Counted from the stretch's first letter, positions 1 through 5,637 are shown. The stretch: DNA of 5,694 nucleotides from an uncultured Eubacteriales bacterium (GCA_902495025.1 CABUWB010000142.1:1-5694); one strand, 5' to 3'. Notes: generated from the letters alone by a model not told the origin. Numbers and translations are program-made.

Positions 1-353
1 ATCGAGTTAAGTATTGAGCCTTTTACGCCCGAAAGGTAAATAAGGCTTATATAAAAGAAGATATACTGCACAGTAGTTTGCGTAAGCGCAAGGGGTATTA
101 TACCCTTTAGCTCCTGTTTTGTAGGCAGTACAAGTCTTTTGTGAACTGCCGCATTAAATATTGTAACAAAAATTCCTGCTGCTGTAAAGCGTATTCCTGC
201 AAAAAGCATTTTTGATGCAATATCCTCCGAGGGGATATTAAAAAGCTCATAGCCTATTTTGATTGCGGGAAAGGCACTGCCCCAGAGAAAGGTGGCAATA
301 ATTGCACATATAAATATATTCAGCGGTTTTGTAAAAAATGTTTTGCTGTTCAT
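1..353 (-). CDS. EamA/DMT-family transporter, N-terminal part (cut by window edge)
   Basis: Seen: an open frame from ATG at 351-353 to the left edge (117 codons, no stop), beginning MNSKTFFTKP. An AAAGGA Shine-Dalgarno lies at 362-367, 8 nt before the start. Hydrophobic segments lie at about residues 12-32, 48-67 and 84-108. The first contains LWGSAFPAIK, the second the AGIRF stretch, and the third ends in a Gly-rich turn (SGVKGS), all typical of the first half of a 10-TM EamA (RhaT-like) drug/metabolite transporter of about 290-310 residues. Family knowledge: these inner-membrane proteins usually export amino acids or metabolites, but substrates cannot be read from sequence. It lies 79 nt downstream of the KDPG aldolase gene on the same strand, with a terminator between them and little room for a separate promoter. 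Confident about the family; substrate unknown. Confidence 0.85.
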   Translation of the reverse strand, partial: MNSKTFFTKPLNIFICAIIATFLWGSAFPAIKIGYELFNIPSEDIASKMLFAGIRFTAAGIFVTIFNAAVHKRLVLPTKQELKGIIPLALTQTTVQYIFFYISLIYLSGVKGSILNS

Positions 354-375
354 AATAAAAATCCTTTAATCCCAT

Positions 376-403
376 AAAAAGGGCTGCGAAAATATCACAG
401 CCC
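376..403 (-). terminator. Intrinsic terminator after the aldolase gene
   Basis: On the minus strand GGGCTGTG pairs with CGCAGCCC (plus positions 396-403 and 381-388; 8 pairs, one G-U) around a 7-nt loop, followed directly by TTTTT (380-376). It begins 29 nt after the aldolase stop codon. No T-run follows the stem on the plus strand, so it acts in the minus direction. It is also only about 10 nt upstream of the Shine-Dalgarno of the next gene. Confidence 0.85.
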
Positions 404-432
404 CCAAAAAAACTATAAATGTTATTTTGCAA

Positions 433-1395
433 TTAAGCCTGTACAAGGTGTACAGCAAAGCCTGCAACCTCGTCCTTAAGGTAGATAGCAGTTGTCTTGC
501 CGTTCTTAACAGATGCAGAATCCATATCAAACTCAACACCCTTAACGTCGCTTAAGTAACGGATAGCTCTGTCTACGCTGTTAGTCTTGATAGCGATGTG
601 GCCGTTAGCGCCCTTGAACATCTGCTTTCTGACCTCAATGCCCTTGCCTGCAAATACAGCAGAGCTGTGGTCATCATACTCAAAGCCGAATACGTCGCAG
701 AACTTCTTAGCTGCTGCTGCTGCAACATCAGCGTTCTCTGTGTTGATACCAACGTGAGCAAACTCAAAGCCGAGCATAGTTTCAACAGCTTCCTTACAGA
801 GCTCTGTAATCTTGTCAAACTCGTTGTTCTTGATAAGTGAGCCCTTAACCATCCAGCTGCCGCCGCAGCAGATAATCTTGTCATAAGCAAGGTAGGAGTT
901 AAGGTTAGCTGCATTGATACCGCCGGTTGGCATAAACTTAACCTTTGTGTAAGGGCCGCACATAGCCTTAATCATTGGAAGACCGCCTGCAGCTTCAGCA
1001 GGGAAGAACTTGATAACCTCAAGACCTGCCTCGATAGCCTGCTCAACATCACTTGGTCTTGAAGTACCCGGAGTTATAAGGTAGCCCTTGCTTACGCAGT
1101 AGTCAACAACCTTTCTGTTGAAACCAGGAGATACAAGGAACTTGGAGCCTGCTGCAATAGCTCTGTCAGCCTGCTCGCATGTAAGTACTGTACCTGCACC
1201 AACAATAAGCTCAGGAACCTCAGCAGCCATTCTTCTGATAGCCTCTTCAGCCTCGTCTGTTCTGAAGGTAACCTCAGCACATGGGATACCACCTGCTACA
1301 AGTGCCTTTGCAAGAGGTACTGCCTTTTCAACATCATCAATAACAACTACGGGAACAATACCGATGTTGCTTAACTTCTGTAATACTTCGTTCAT
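433..1395 (-). CDS. eda: KDPG/KHG aldolase fused to a C-terminal VOC (glyoxalase-like) domain
   Basis: Role (family knowledge): cytoplasmic class I aldolase cleaving 2-keto-3-deoxy-6-phosphogluconate to pyruvate and glyceraldehyde-3-phosphate (and often 4-hydroxy-2-oxoglutarate), used in Entner-Doudoroff and hexuronate breakdown. Seen: 320 residues from the ATG at 1393-1395, chosen because AAAGGTGG (1406-1413) lies 10 nt upstream; an in-frame TTG at 1428 would bury that site. Residues 1-205 match Eda. The expected catalytic set is present: E41, R45, T69, P90, Schiff-base K129 (in IKFFPAE), F131, T157 (PTGG) and S180 (GGSW), each exactly four below the E. coli number. Usual family length is about 205-215. 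The extra 110 residues (about 209-320) have the two-module pattern of glyoxalase/VOC proteins: AHVGI (H214), IEV (E254), GHIAI (H266) and AVHLV (H316). The gene has its own promoter and terminator, and every lysine codon is AAG. The aldolase assignment is firm; the role of the VOC domain is unknown. Confidence 0.93.
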   Translation of the reverse strand: MNEVLQKLSNIGIVPVVVIDDVEKAVPLAKALVAGGIPCAEVTFRTDEAEEAIRRMAAEVPELIVGAGTVLTCEQADRAIAAGSKFLVSPGFNRKVVDYCVSKGYLITPGTSRPSDVEQAIEAGLEVIKFFPAEAAGGLPMIKAMCGPYTKVKFMPTGGINAANLNSYLAYDKIICCGGSWMVKGSLIKNNEFDKITELCKEAVETMLGFEFAHVGINTENADVAAAAAKKFCDVFGFEYDDHSSAVFAGKGIEVRKQMFKGANGHIAIKTNSVDRAIRYLSDVKGVEFDMDSASVKNGKTTAIYLKDEVAGFAVHLVQA

Positions 1396-1433
1396 TGGAA
1401 ATAAACCACCTTTCGTATTTATATGCAATTATG

Positions 1434-1450
1434 TAAGCATAATTTGCTTA
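1434..1450. promoter_or_regulatory. Operator-like inverted repeat at the aldolase transcription start
   Basis: A perfect dyad, TAAGCA-TAATT-TGCTTA (6-bp arms, 5-bp spacer), covers roughly -1 to +16 relative to the start site predicted from the promoter at 1456-1484. Such a position suits a repressor operator, for example a sugar-acid responsive regulator. The regulator is not in this window. Function is inferred from position and symmetry only. Confidence 0.5.
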
Positions 1451-1455
1451 TATTA

Positions 1456-1484
1456 ATTTTAACACCTGCGGCGGTATAAGTCAA
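1456..1484 (-). promoter_or_regulatory. Sigma-A promoter of the aldolase gene
   Basis: On the minus strand: -35 TTGACT (1484-1479), a 17-bp spacer, and -10 TAAAAT (1461-1456). Each hexamer has five of six consensus bases. Start predicted near 1449, giving a leader of about 54 nt with the Shine-Dalgarno at its end. Confidence 0.8.
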
Positions 1485-1487
1485 CAT

Positions 1488-1536
1488 TTGATGAATGGTT
1501 GAGGGAAAATTTTATTTATATTATCCCTTGATGAAT
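1488..1536. repeat. Two 9-bp direct repeats, 40 bp apart, upstream of the aldolase promoter
   Basis: TTGATGAAT occurs at 1488-1496 and again at 1528-1536 (ATTCATCAA in the direction of aldolase transcription). The near copy ends 3 bp from the -35 box. The copies are exactly 40 bp apart, close to four helical turns, and centre at about -43 and -83. That is the geometry of activator sites, but the A+T-rich context makes chance possible. Confidence 0.35.
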
Positions 1537-1549
1537 AATATTATTATTC
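1533..1549 (-). terminator. A/T-only palindrome after the permease gene, possible weak terminator
   Basis: GAATAATA-T-TATTATTC is a perfect 8-bp-arm palindrome starting 15 nt beyond the permease stop codon. It has almost no G+C pairs and no following T-run in the minus direction, so it would be a poor intrinsic terminator. It is the only candidate end for the xpt-permease operon I could find between 1485 and 1563. Confidence 0.25.
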
Positions 1550-1563
1550 AAAATATCATATCA

Positions 1564-2898
1564 TTACTGCTTATTTTCACTTTCTTCTTTAGGCAGAACA
1601 AGGTTCATGACAACAGCCATAACAAATACAACGGCTACGCAGTTTTCAGCAAACACATTTCTTATAATATCGGGGAATATGTTGAATATTTCGCTCACCT
1701 GAGTAAAACCGATGCCAATACCTAAGGAAAGAGAGGCGATTGTTAAATTTCTCTGGGTAAAGCCGCAGGCAGAAAGCATCTGAATACCGCTGACAACAAT
1801 GCTGCCAAACATCATAATGGTACAGCCGCCCAAAACGGACTCGGGCAGGGTGGCGAGAATGTTGCCGAAAACAGGGAACAGACCTGCCAAAATCATTATT
1901 ATAGCGCCCATGAGTATTGAAAAACGGTTTACAACCTTAGTCATTGCAACAAGTCCCACATTTTGGCTGAATGAGGTTATTGGAATAGCACCAAAAACAC
2001 CCGATAATGCACTTACAAAACCGTCGCAGGCAATGGAGCCTGAAATCTCTTTGTCTGAAATTTCCCTGTTTAAGCACGTTGCCGAAATGGCAGAGGTGTC
2101 GCCGATAGTTTCGGTTGCAGAAACAAGGTATATAAGAACGACCGAAATTATGGCGCTTAAATCAAACTTAGGCATATAAGGTAAAATTTTTGGCAGGGAA
2201 ATTATACTGCCTGTGTGAACAGCCGAAAAATCGACTATACCCATAAACAATGCGGCAATATAGCCTACAATAAGACCTGCCAGAACAGAAAGCTGCTTGT
2301 AGTGTTTTTTGGCAAAAATATTAACAATCAGGCTGACAACCAAGGTTAAGCTGCCAAGGCAGAGGTTTTTTAATGAGCCGAAATCGGGACTTCCGCTGCC
2401 GCCGCCAAAGGACGATGCGCCTACATTTAAAAGCGAAAAACCTATTGCGGTAACAACAGAGGCAGCCACAACAGGGGAGATAATTTTTCTCCAGTACCTG
2501 GCAAACAGACCGAGTATACCCTCAACTATACCGCCGACTATTACAGCACCTATAACCGTAGGATAGCCGTAATCCGGGTTTGAGCCTATAACACATAATG
2601 CGGAAACAAAGGTAAAGCTGATACCCATTACAATAGGTAAGCCCGAGCCAATTCTGAATTTAGGATAAAGCTGCAAAATAGTGCCTATACCTGCAATAAA
2701 CATTGCACACTGTATAAGATAAGCGGTTTCACTCTGGTTTAAGCCGCAGGCCGACGCAACAATGATAATAGGCGCAATATTTGCAACAAACATTGCCAGT
2801 ATATGCTGAAAGCCAAAGGGTATTGCTTTGGAAAGCGGAACTGTGCCGTCAAGGGCGTAAATATTGTTTACCGAGCTGTCTTTAAAAATATTTTTCAT
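1564..2898 (-). CDS. pbuX: NCS2-family purine (xanthine) permease
   Basis: Role (family knowledge): integral-membrane nucleobase:cation symporter importing xanthine, or less often uracil or urate. Seen: 444 residues, full length for NCS2, strongly hydrophobic throughout. Key motifs match the NAT family: GFQHILAMF with H32 in the first membrane helix; ATETIGD with E263 and D267, at the place and spacing of XanQ E272 and D276; and the signature QNVGLVAMTKVVNR at 312-325, with the paired Q312-N313. A Gly/Ser-rich stretch (FGGGSGS, 164-170) lies in the middle. GGGAG (2906-2910) sits 7 nt before the ATG, inside the 16-nt gap to xpt, so the two genes are cotranscribed. The xpt partner makes xanthine the likeliest substrate, since the pair would import the base and convert it to XMP. 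Uracil or broader purine use cannot be excluded. Confidence 0.9.
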   Translation of the reverse strand: MKNIFKDSSVNNIYALDGTVPLSKAIPFGFQHILAMFVANIAPIIIVASACGLNQSETAYLIQCAMFIAGIGTILQLYPKFRIGSGLPIVMGISFTFVSALCVIGSNPDYGYPTVIGAVIVGGIVEGILGLFARYWRKIISPVVAASVVTAIGFSLLNVGASSFGGGSGSPDFGSLKNLCLGSLTLVVSLIVNIFAKKHYKQLSVLAGLIVGYIAALFMGIVDFSAVHTGSIISLPKILPYMPKFDLSAIISVVLIYLVSATETIGDTSAISATCLNREISDKEISGSIACDGFVSALSGVFGAIPITSFSQNVGLVAMTKVVNRFSILMGAIIMILAGLFPVFGNILATLPESVLGGCTIMMFGSIVVSGIQMLSACGFTQRNLTIASLSLGIGIGFTQVSEIFNIFPDIIRNVFAENCVAVVFVMAVVMNLVLPKEESENKQ

Positions 2899-2914
2899 TG
2901 TAATACTCCCATTA

Positions 2915-3496
2915 TTATTGTTCTCTGAACTTTATTTCTCCTGTTTCGCTGTTCATTTCATCGACAATTGCAAGGCTTTCAAGGTGAATGCCTTTATCTC
3001 TTATAAGCCTGCCGCCCTGCTGAAAGCCCTTTTCAACGGCAATACCAACGCCGACAAGCTCGGCTCCTGCGCTTTCAACCAAATCAATAAGACCTAAAAC
3101 GGCGTAGCCGTTGGCAAGAAAGTCATCAATAATTAAAACCTTGTCATTTTCACCTAAAAATTTTTTTGAAACGATAACGTCATAAACTCTCTTGTGCGTA
3201 AAGCTTTCTACCTTTGTTTTGTAAACCTCACCGTCTATGTTCAGGCTTTGTGTTTTTTTGGCAAAAACAACGTCTACATCAAAGCAGTTTGCTGCAACAC
3301 AGGCTATGCCTATGCCCGACGCCTCAATGGTTAATATTTTGTTTACCTCTTTGTCGGCAAACAGCCTTTTCCATTCCTCGCCCATCTGGGCAAACAGCTT
3401 GACGTCCATCTGATGATTTAAAAAGCTGTCAACCTTTAAAACGTTTCCCTCTTTTACAACTCCGTCTTTTCGTATTCTGTCTTCAAGAACTTTCAT
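2915..3496 (-). CDS. xpt: Xanthine phosphoribosyltransferase
   Basis: Role (family knowledge): cytoplasmic purine salvage enzyme making XMP from xanthine and PRPP. Seen: 193 residues, the usual Xpt length. The N-terminal LKVDSFLNHQ (20-29) closely matches the xanthine-binding segment of Bacillus subtilis Xpt. The PRPP-binding loop is VLIIDDFLANG (120-130), and EKGFQQGG (155-162) is the base-contacting region near the C-terminus. TIEASGI (56-62) is the pyrophosphate-loop region. AAAGGG (3503-3508) lies 6 nt before the ATG. It is the first gene of a two-gene operon with the NCS2 permease. Unlike the classic Bacillus operon, the leader predicted from its promoter is only about 35 nt and cannot hold a purine riboswitch. 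Confidence 0.96.
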   Translation of the reverse strand: MKVLEDRIRKDGVVKEGNVLKVDSFLNHQMDVKLFAQMGEEWKRLFADKEVNKILTIEASGIGIACVAANCFDVDVVFAKKTQSLNIDGEVYKTKVESFTHKRVYDVIVSKKFLGENDKVLIIDDFLANGYAVLGLIDLVESAGAELVGVGIAVEKGFQQGGRLIRDKGIHLESLAIVDEMNSETGEIKFREQ

Positions 3497-3537
3497 AATA
3501 TACCCTTTCTTTTTATTTTTATATATTATTATATAAT

Positions 3538-3566
3538 AGTATATTTGTTAGTTCAAATTTCGTCAA
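3538..3566 (-). promoter_or_regulatory. Sigma-A promoter of the xpt-permease operon
   Basis: On the minus strand: -35 TTGACG (3566-3561), a 17-bp spacer, and -10 TATACT (3543-3538). Start predicted near 3531. A 12-bp A/T palindrome, TATTATATAATA (3527-3538), overlaps the -10 edge and start site; it could be an operator but may be simple A/T richness. Confidence 0.8.
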
Positions 3567-3587
3567 GAAAATATATAAAAATATTTT

Positions 3588-3616
3588 CTGGCAATATTAT
3601 TTAGAAAGACTATGAT
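3588..3616 (+). promoter_or_regulatory. Possible plus-strand promoter upstream of the long hairpin
   Basis: CTGGCA (3588-3593, four of six -35 bases), a 17-bp spacer and TATGAT (3611-3616, five of six -10 bases). Start would be near 3623, 44 nt before a 17-bp hairpin with a T-rich tail. Moderate match in A/T-rich DNA, so tentative. Confidence 0.3.
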
Positions 3617-3666
3617 TTGGTTTGAAGGTGGATTGATGATATGTATGTAATCTGATTAAGATGACA

Positions 3667-3732
3667 GGGCGGTTATTTTCCTTGCTGTGTTGTTTATACT
3701 ATTTAAGGAAGATAACCGCCCATTATTTTTAG
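3667..3732 (+). terminator. 17-bp hairpin with T-rich tail between xpt and pepT
   Basis: The 497-to-776 part of the 3 kb block (3497-3776) has no gene; besides the xpt promoter it holds this structure. The left arm at 3667-3683 (starts GGGCGGTTAT) pairs along its whole length with 3705-3721 (ends ATAACCGCCC) around a 21-nt loop. All 17 positions pair as plus-strand RNA, with one G-U (3677/3711). As minus-strand RNA that position would be an A-C mismatch. The T-rich tail (ATTATTTTT) follows only on the plus side; on the minus side TGTCATC follows. It therefore fits a plus-strand terminator best, although it also lies 56 nt after the pepT stop and could block minus transcription. A small palindromic repeat element is another possibility. 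Confidence 0.5.
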
Positions 3733-3776
3733 GTAATGTTTATATCTGATTAAAATTTTGGAGATAGCTTCCGTAA

Positions 3777-4982
3777 TTATACGGCTGCTATATTAATTAT
3801 GGTATTAACGGCTGCAAGCATACTTTCAACACAGATGTACTCATAAGGTCCGTGAAAATTATGACCGCCCGTAAAAATATTAGGGCAGGGCAGACCCATA
3901 AAGGTAATGCGTGCGCCGTCAGTGCCGCCTCTTATAGGCTCAACAACAGGCTCTACGCCTGCTTTTTTGATTGCCGCAATCGCCTTTGCAACAACAGGTG
4001 AGTCTTTGCCAATAATTTCAGCCATATTGTAGTACTCGTCATAAAGAGTGAGCGTGGCGGTGGTGTCGGTGTATTTATTGTTAATGGTATCAACGGCATT
4101 CCTGATAAGAGTTTTGCGGTTTTCAAATGAGGTTTTGTCAAAGTCCCTTATAATATAGTCAAGGTGGGCGTTTTCAACATTGCCGCTTATCTGTGTAAGG
4201 TGAAAAAATCCCTCGTAGCCCTCGGTTTTGGCGGGTATTTCGTCAGCAGGAAGCAGGGAGTTAAGCTCTGCGGCGACAAGTCCTGCATTTATCATTATAC
4301 CCTTTGCATCTCCGGGGTGTACGCCTTTGCCTGCAATATCAATTTTGGCTCTTGCGGCATTAAAATTTTCGTAGCTTATCTCGCCTGCAATACCGCCGTC
4401 AATTGTATAGGCAAAATCGCAGCCAAAGGCGTCAACGTCGAAATGGTCTGCGCCTGCGCCTATCTCCTCGTCGGGTGTAAAGCATATACCTATTTTTCCA
4501 TGCTTTATCTCAGGGTGGTCAATTAAATACTTTACGGCGGTGATAATTTCGGAAATACCTGCCTTATCATCAGCACCGAGCAGGGTTGTACCGTCGGAGG
4601 TGATAAGAGTCTTACCTATATAATTGTTAAGTGTGGGGAACTCTGTTGGGGAAAGCGTTCTGCCGTTTAAGGCAATATCGCCGCCGTCATAGTTTTCAAT
4701 TACGTTTGGCTTAATGCCAAAGCCGCTGCAGTCCGGACTTGTATCCATGTGTGAGATAAAGCCTATAGCAGGTGCATTGTCGGTATTTGCGGGCAGTGAG
4801 GCATAAACATAGCTGTATTTGTCCACATTAATATCCTCAATACCAAGCTCCGCAAGGCGTGAGGCAAGCATTTCCGCAAAAAGCGACTGCGCCTCGCTTG
4901 ACGGAAATTCGCCTGATTCGGGGTCGGAGGTGGTATCTATACCCACAAGCTCCGTAAAAAGATTTATTATATATTCTTTCAT
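3777..4982 (-). CDS. pepT: Peptidase T (tripeptide aminopeptidase, M20B)
   Basis: Role (family knowledge): cytoplasmic two-zinc aminopeptidase releasing the N-terminal residue of tripeptides, the last steps of peptide use. Seen: 401 residues, close to the usual 405-410. Metal and catalytic residues appear in order: H78 and D80 in SHMDTSPD, bridging D138 in LLGADDKAG, E172-E173 in TPDEEIG, D195 in TIDGG and H377 in NFHG. R351 in RGGTDG is the conserved substrate-binding arginine. The dimerisation (lid) domain spans roughly residues 205-315. AAAAGGAG (4993-5000) lies 10 nt before the ATG. It stands alone: its stop is 280 bp from xpt, and the divergent tRNA-Ser promoter lies on the other side, about 110 bp away. 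No key residue is missing. Confidence 0.97.
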   Translation of the reverse strand: MKEYIINLFTELVGIDTTSDPESGEFPSSEAQSLFAEMLASRLAELGIEDINVDKYSYVYASLPANTDNAPAIGFISHMDTSPDCSGFGIKPNVIENYDGGDIALNGRTLSPTEFPTLNNYIGKTLITSDGTTLLGADDKAGISEIITAVKYLIDHPEIKHGKIGICFTPDEEIGAGADHFDVDAFGCDFAYTIDGGIAGEISYENFNAARAKIDIAGKGVHPGDAKGIMINAGLVAAELNSLLPADEIPAKTEGYEGFFHLTQISGNVENAHLDYIIRDFDKTSFENRKTLIRNAVDTINNKYTDTTATLTLYDEYYNMAEIIGKDSPVVAKAIAAIKKAGVEPVVEPIRGGTDGARITFMGLPCPNIFTGGHNFHGPYEYICVESMLAAVNTIINIAAV

Positions 4983-5013
4983 ATTTAATTAGCTCCTTTT
5001 CATATTTATCTGT

Positions 5014-5022
5014 ATTTTAACA
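5014..5022 (-). promoter_or_regulatory. Extended -10 promoter of pepT
   Basis: On the minus strand TG-T-TAAAAT (5022-5014) is an extended -10 element. The -35 position, 17 bp upstream, is poor (TGGTAT), as is common when a TGn motif is present. Start near 5007 gives a leader of about 25 nt containing the pepT Shine-Dalgarno. Other weak hexamer pairs exist in this A/T-rich stretch. Confidence 0.45.
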
Positions 5023-5090
5023 CGATTTGAGCTAAAATACCAGCATTATGGCAATTTGAAAATAATTTTTAAAATTTTTGCAAAAAGTTA

Positions 5091-5119
5091 TTGACAATCG
5101 GCTTAAAATATAGTAGTAT
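5091..5119 (+). promoter_or_regulatory. Promoter of the tRNA-Ser genes
   Basis: Exact -35 TTGACA (5091-5096), 17-bp spacer, -10 TAGTAT (5114-5119), preceded by an A/T-rich tract resembling an UP element. Start near 5126, about 26 nt before the mature tRNA. A hairpin, TGCCGC (5126-5131) with GCGGCA (5140-5145), forms the start of the leader. Confidence 0.8.
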
Positions 5120-5151
5120 ATATCTTGCCGCTGACAACGGCGGCATAATAT

Positions 5152-5237
5152 GCAGAGGTGTCCGAGTGGTTTAAGGAGCCGGTCTTGAAAACCGGTGACT
5201 CCGCAAGGGGCCGTGGGTTCGAATCCCACCCTCTGCG
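5152..5237 (+). tRNA. tRNA-Ser(UGA)
   Basis: Full cloverleaf by eye: acceptor GCAGAGG (5152-5158) with CCTCTGC (5230-5236), discriminator G5237; anticodon stem CCGGT/ACCGG around loop CTTGAAA, anticodon TGA (reads UCN, chiefly UCA); class II long variable arm with stem CTCC/GGGG and a GCAA loop; T arm GTGGG-TTCGAAT-CCCAC. CCA is not encoded. A run of seven T (5242-5248) follows, but without a dedicated stem. Confidence 0.97.
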
Positions 5238-5299
5238 TATATTTTTTTGCCTAAGCGCAATTAAATTATATAGTTTCTACCTATTATAGTAGAGCATTT

Positions 5300-5387
5300 G
5301 GAGTAGTACCCAAGTGGTTGAAGGGGCTCCCCTGGAAAGGGAGTAGGTCGTGAAAGCGGCGCGAGAGTTCAAATCTCTCCTACTCCG
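5300..5387 (+). tRNA. tRNA-Ser(GGA)
   Basis: Full cloverleaf by eye: acceptor GGAGTAG (5300-5306) with CTACTCC (5380-5386), discriminator G5387; anticodon stem CTCCC/GGGAG around loop CTGGAAA, anticodon GGA (reads UCC and UCU); long variable arm GTCGT-GAAA-GCGGC; T arm GAGAG-TTCAAAT-CTCTC. CCA is not encoded. It lies 62 nt after tRNA-Ser(UGA). Only a weak promoter is visible between them (TATAGT at 5285-5290), so cotranscription is likely. Confidence 0.97.
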
Positions 5388-5425
5388 TCCATCACAAAGG
5401 CTTTTAAAAAACTTGTAAAAAGTTG

Positions 5426-5454
5426 TTGACAAAGAAAAGCTGATGTGGTAATAT
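5426..5454 (+). promoter_or_regulatory. Stable-RNA promoter 1 of 3 (tandem)
   Basis: Exact -35 TTGACA (5426-5431), 17-bp spacer, -10 TAATAT (5449-5454), after an A-rich tract. No coding frame follows. A small hairpin, GCACAG-GGGA-CTGTTGC (5468-5484, one bulge), lies just downstream of the predicted start. This is the first element of the otherwise gene-free stretch 5388-5694. Confidence 0.8.
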
Positions 5455-5467
5455 ATATTTCGCTGTC

Positions 5468-5484
5468 GCACAGGGGACTGTTGC
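5468..5484 (+). other. 5' leader hairpin after promoter 1
   Basis: GCACAG pairs with CTGTTGC (one bulged T) around a GGGA tetraloop. It starts a few bases after the expected transcription start. Confidence 0.45.
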
Positions 5485-5521
5485 AAAGCAAAATATAAAA
5501 AAGAAAATCTGAAAAAAGTTA

Positions 5522-5550
5522 TTGACAACAGCTATGAGTTGTGCTAAAAT
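5522..5550 (+). promoter_or_regulatory. Stable-RNA promoter 2 of 3 (tandem)
   Basis: Exact -35 TTGACA (5522-5527), 17-bp spacer, -10 TAAAAT (5545-5550), preceded by AAAAAAGTTA. It is 96 bp downstream of promoter 1 and shares the AAAAAGTTrTTGACA context with it and with the tRNA promoter at 5091. Confidence 0.82.
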
Positions 5551-5557
5551 AACAGAG

Positions 5558-5578
5558 TTGCTGCGAAAGCGGCAGCGA
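5558..5578 (+). other. 5' leader hairpin after promoter 2
   Basis: TTGCTGC (5558-5564) pairs with GCAGCGA (5572-5578) over seven pairs (one G-U) around GAAAGCG. It is placed as in the other cassettes, at the start of the transcript. Confidence 0.5.
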
Positions 5579-5608
5579 AAAAGATTTTCAAAAAAATAAA
5601 AAAATCTC

Positions 5609-5637
5609 TTGACAAACTCAAAAAGCTGTGATATACT
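5609..5637 (+). promoter_or_regulatory. Stable-RNA promoter 3 of 3 (tandem)
   Basis: Exact -35 TTGACA (5609-5614), 17-bp spacer, -10 TATACT (5632-5637), preceded by a long A-rich tract from 5587. It is 87 bp after promoter 2. Start near 5644, 50 nt before the window ends, with no gene yet begun. Its target, probably an rRNA operon or tRNA array, lies to the right. Confidence 0.85.

Noticed and set aside
247..432. 61-codon minus-strand open frame
   Set aside because: Overlaps the EamA transporter start and the terminator in another frame, with no homology or ribosome site; the transporter frame has clear family motifs.
598..840. Plus-strand frames within the aldolase, permease, xpt and pepT genes
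   Set aside because: All are antisense shadows of well-recognised genes and show no family motifs or Shine-Dalgarno support.
1396..1428. Upstream in-frame TTG start adding 11 residues to the aldolase
   Set aside because: The added codons include the AAAGGTGG Shine-Dalgarno that serves the ATG at 1393-1395, and Eda homology begins with MNEVLQKL.
3613..3651. Tiny plus-strand frame of 12 codons (MIWFEGG...) near AAGGTGG
   Set aside because: Very short, starts before the apparent Shine-Dalgarno, and the frame after that site has only four codons; not supportable as a peptide gene.
5032..5229. 65-codon minus-strand frame starting MGFEPTAPC
   Set aside because: It is the reverse complement of tRNA-Ser(UGA) and its promoter; this is a well-known spurious translation of tRNA genes.
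5242..5248. T7 run as terminator after tRNA-Ser(UGA)
   Set aside because: No stem directly precedes it other than the tRNA itself, whose T-arm ends 12 nt earlier; tRNA-Ser(GGA) has no strong promoter of its own, so read-through is more likely.
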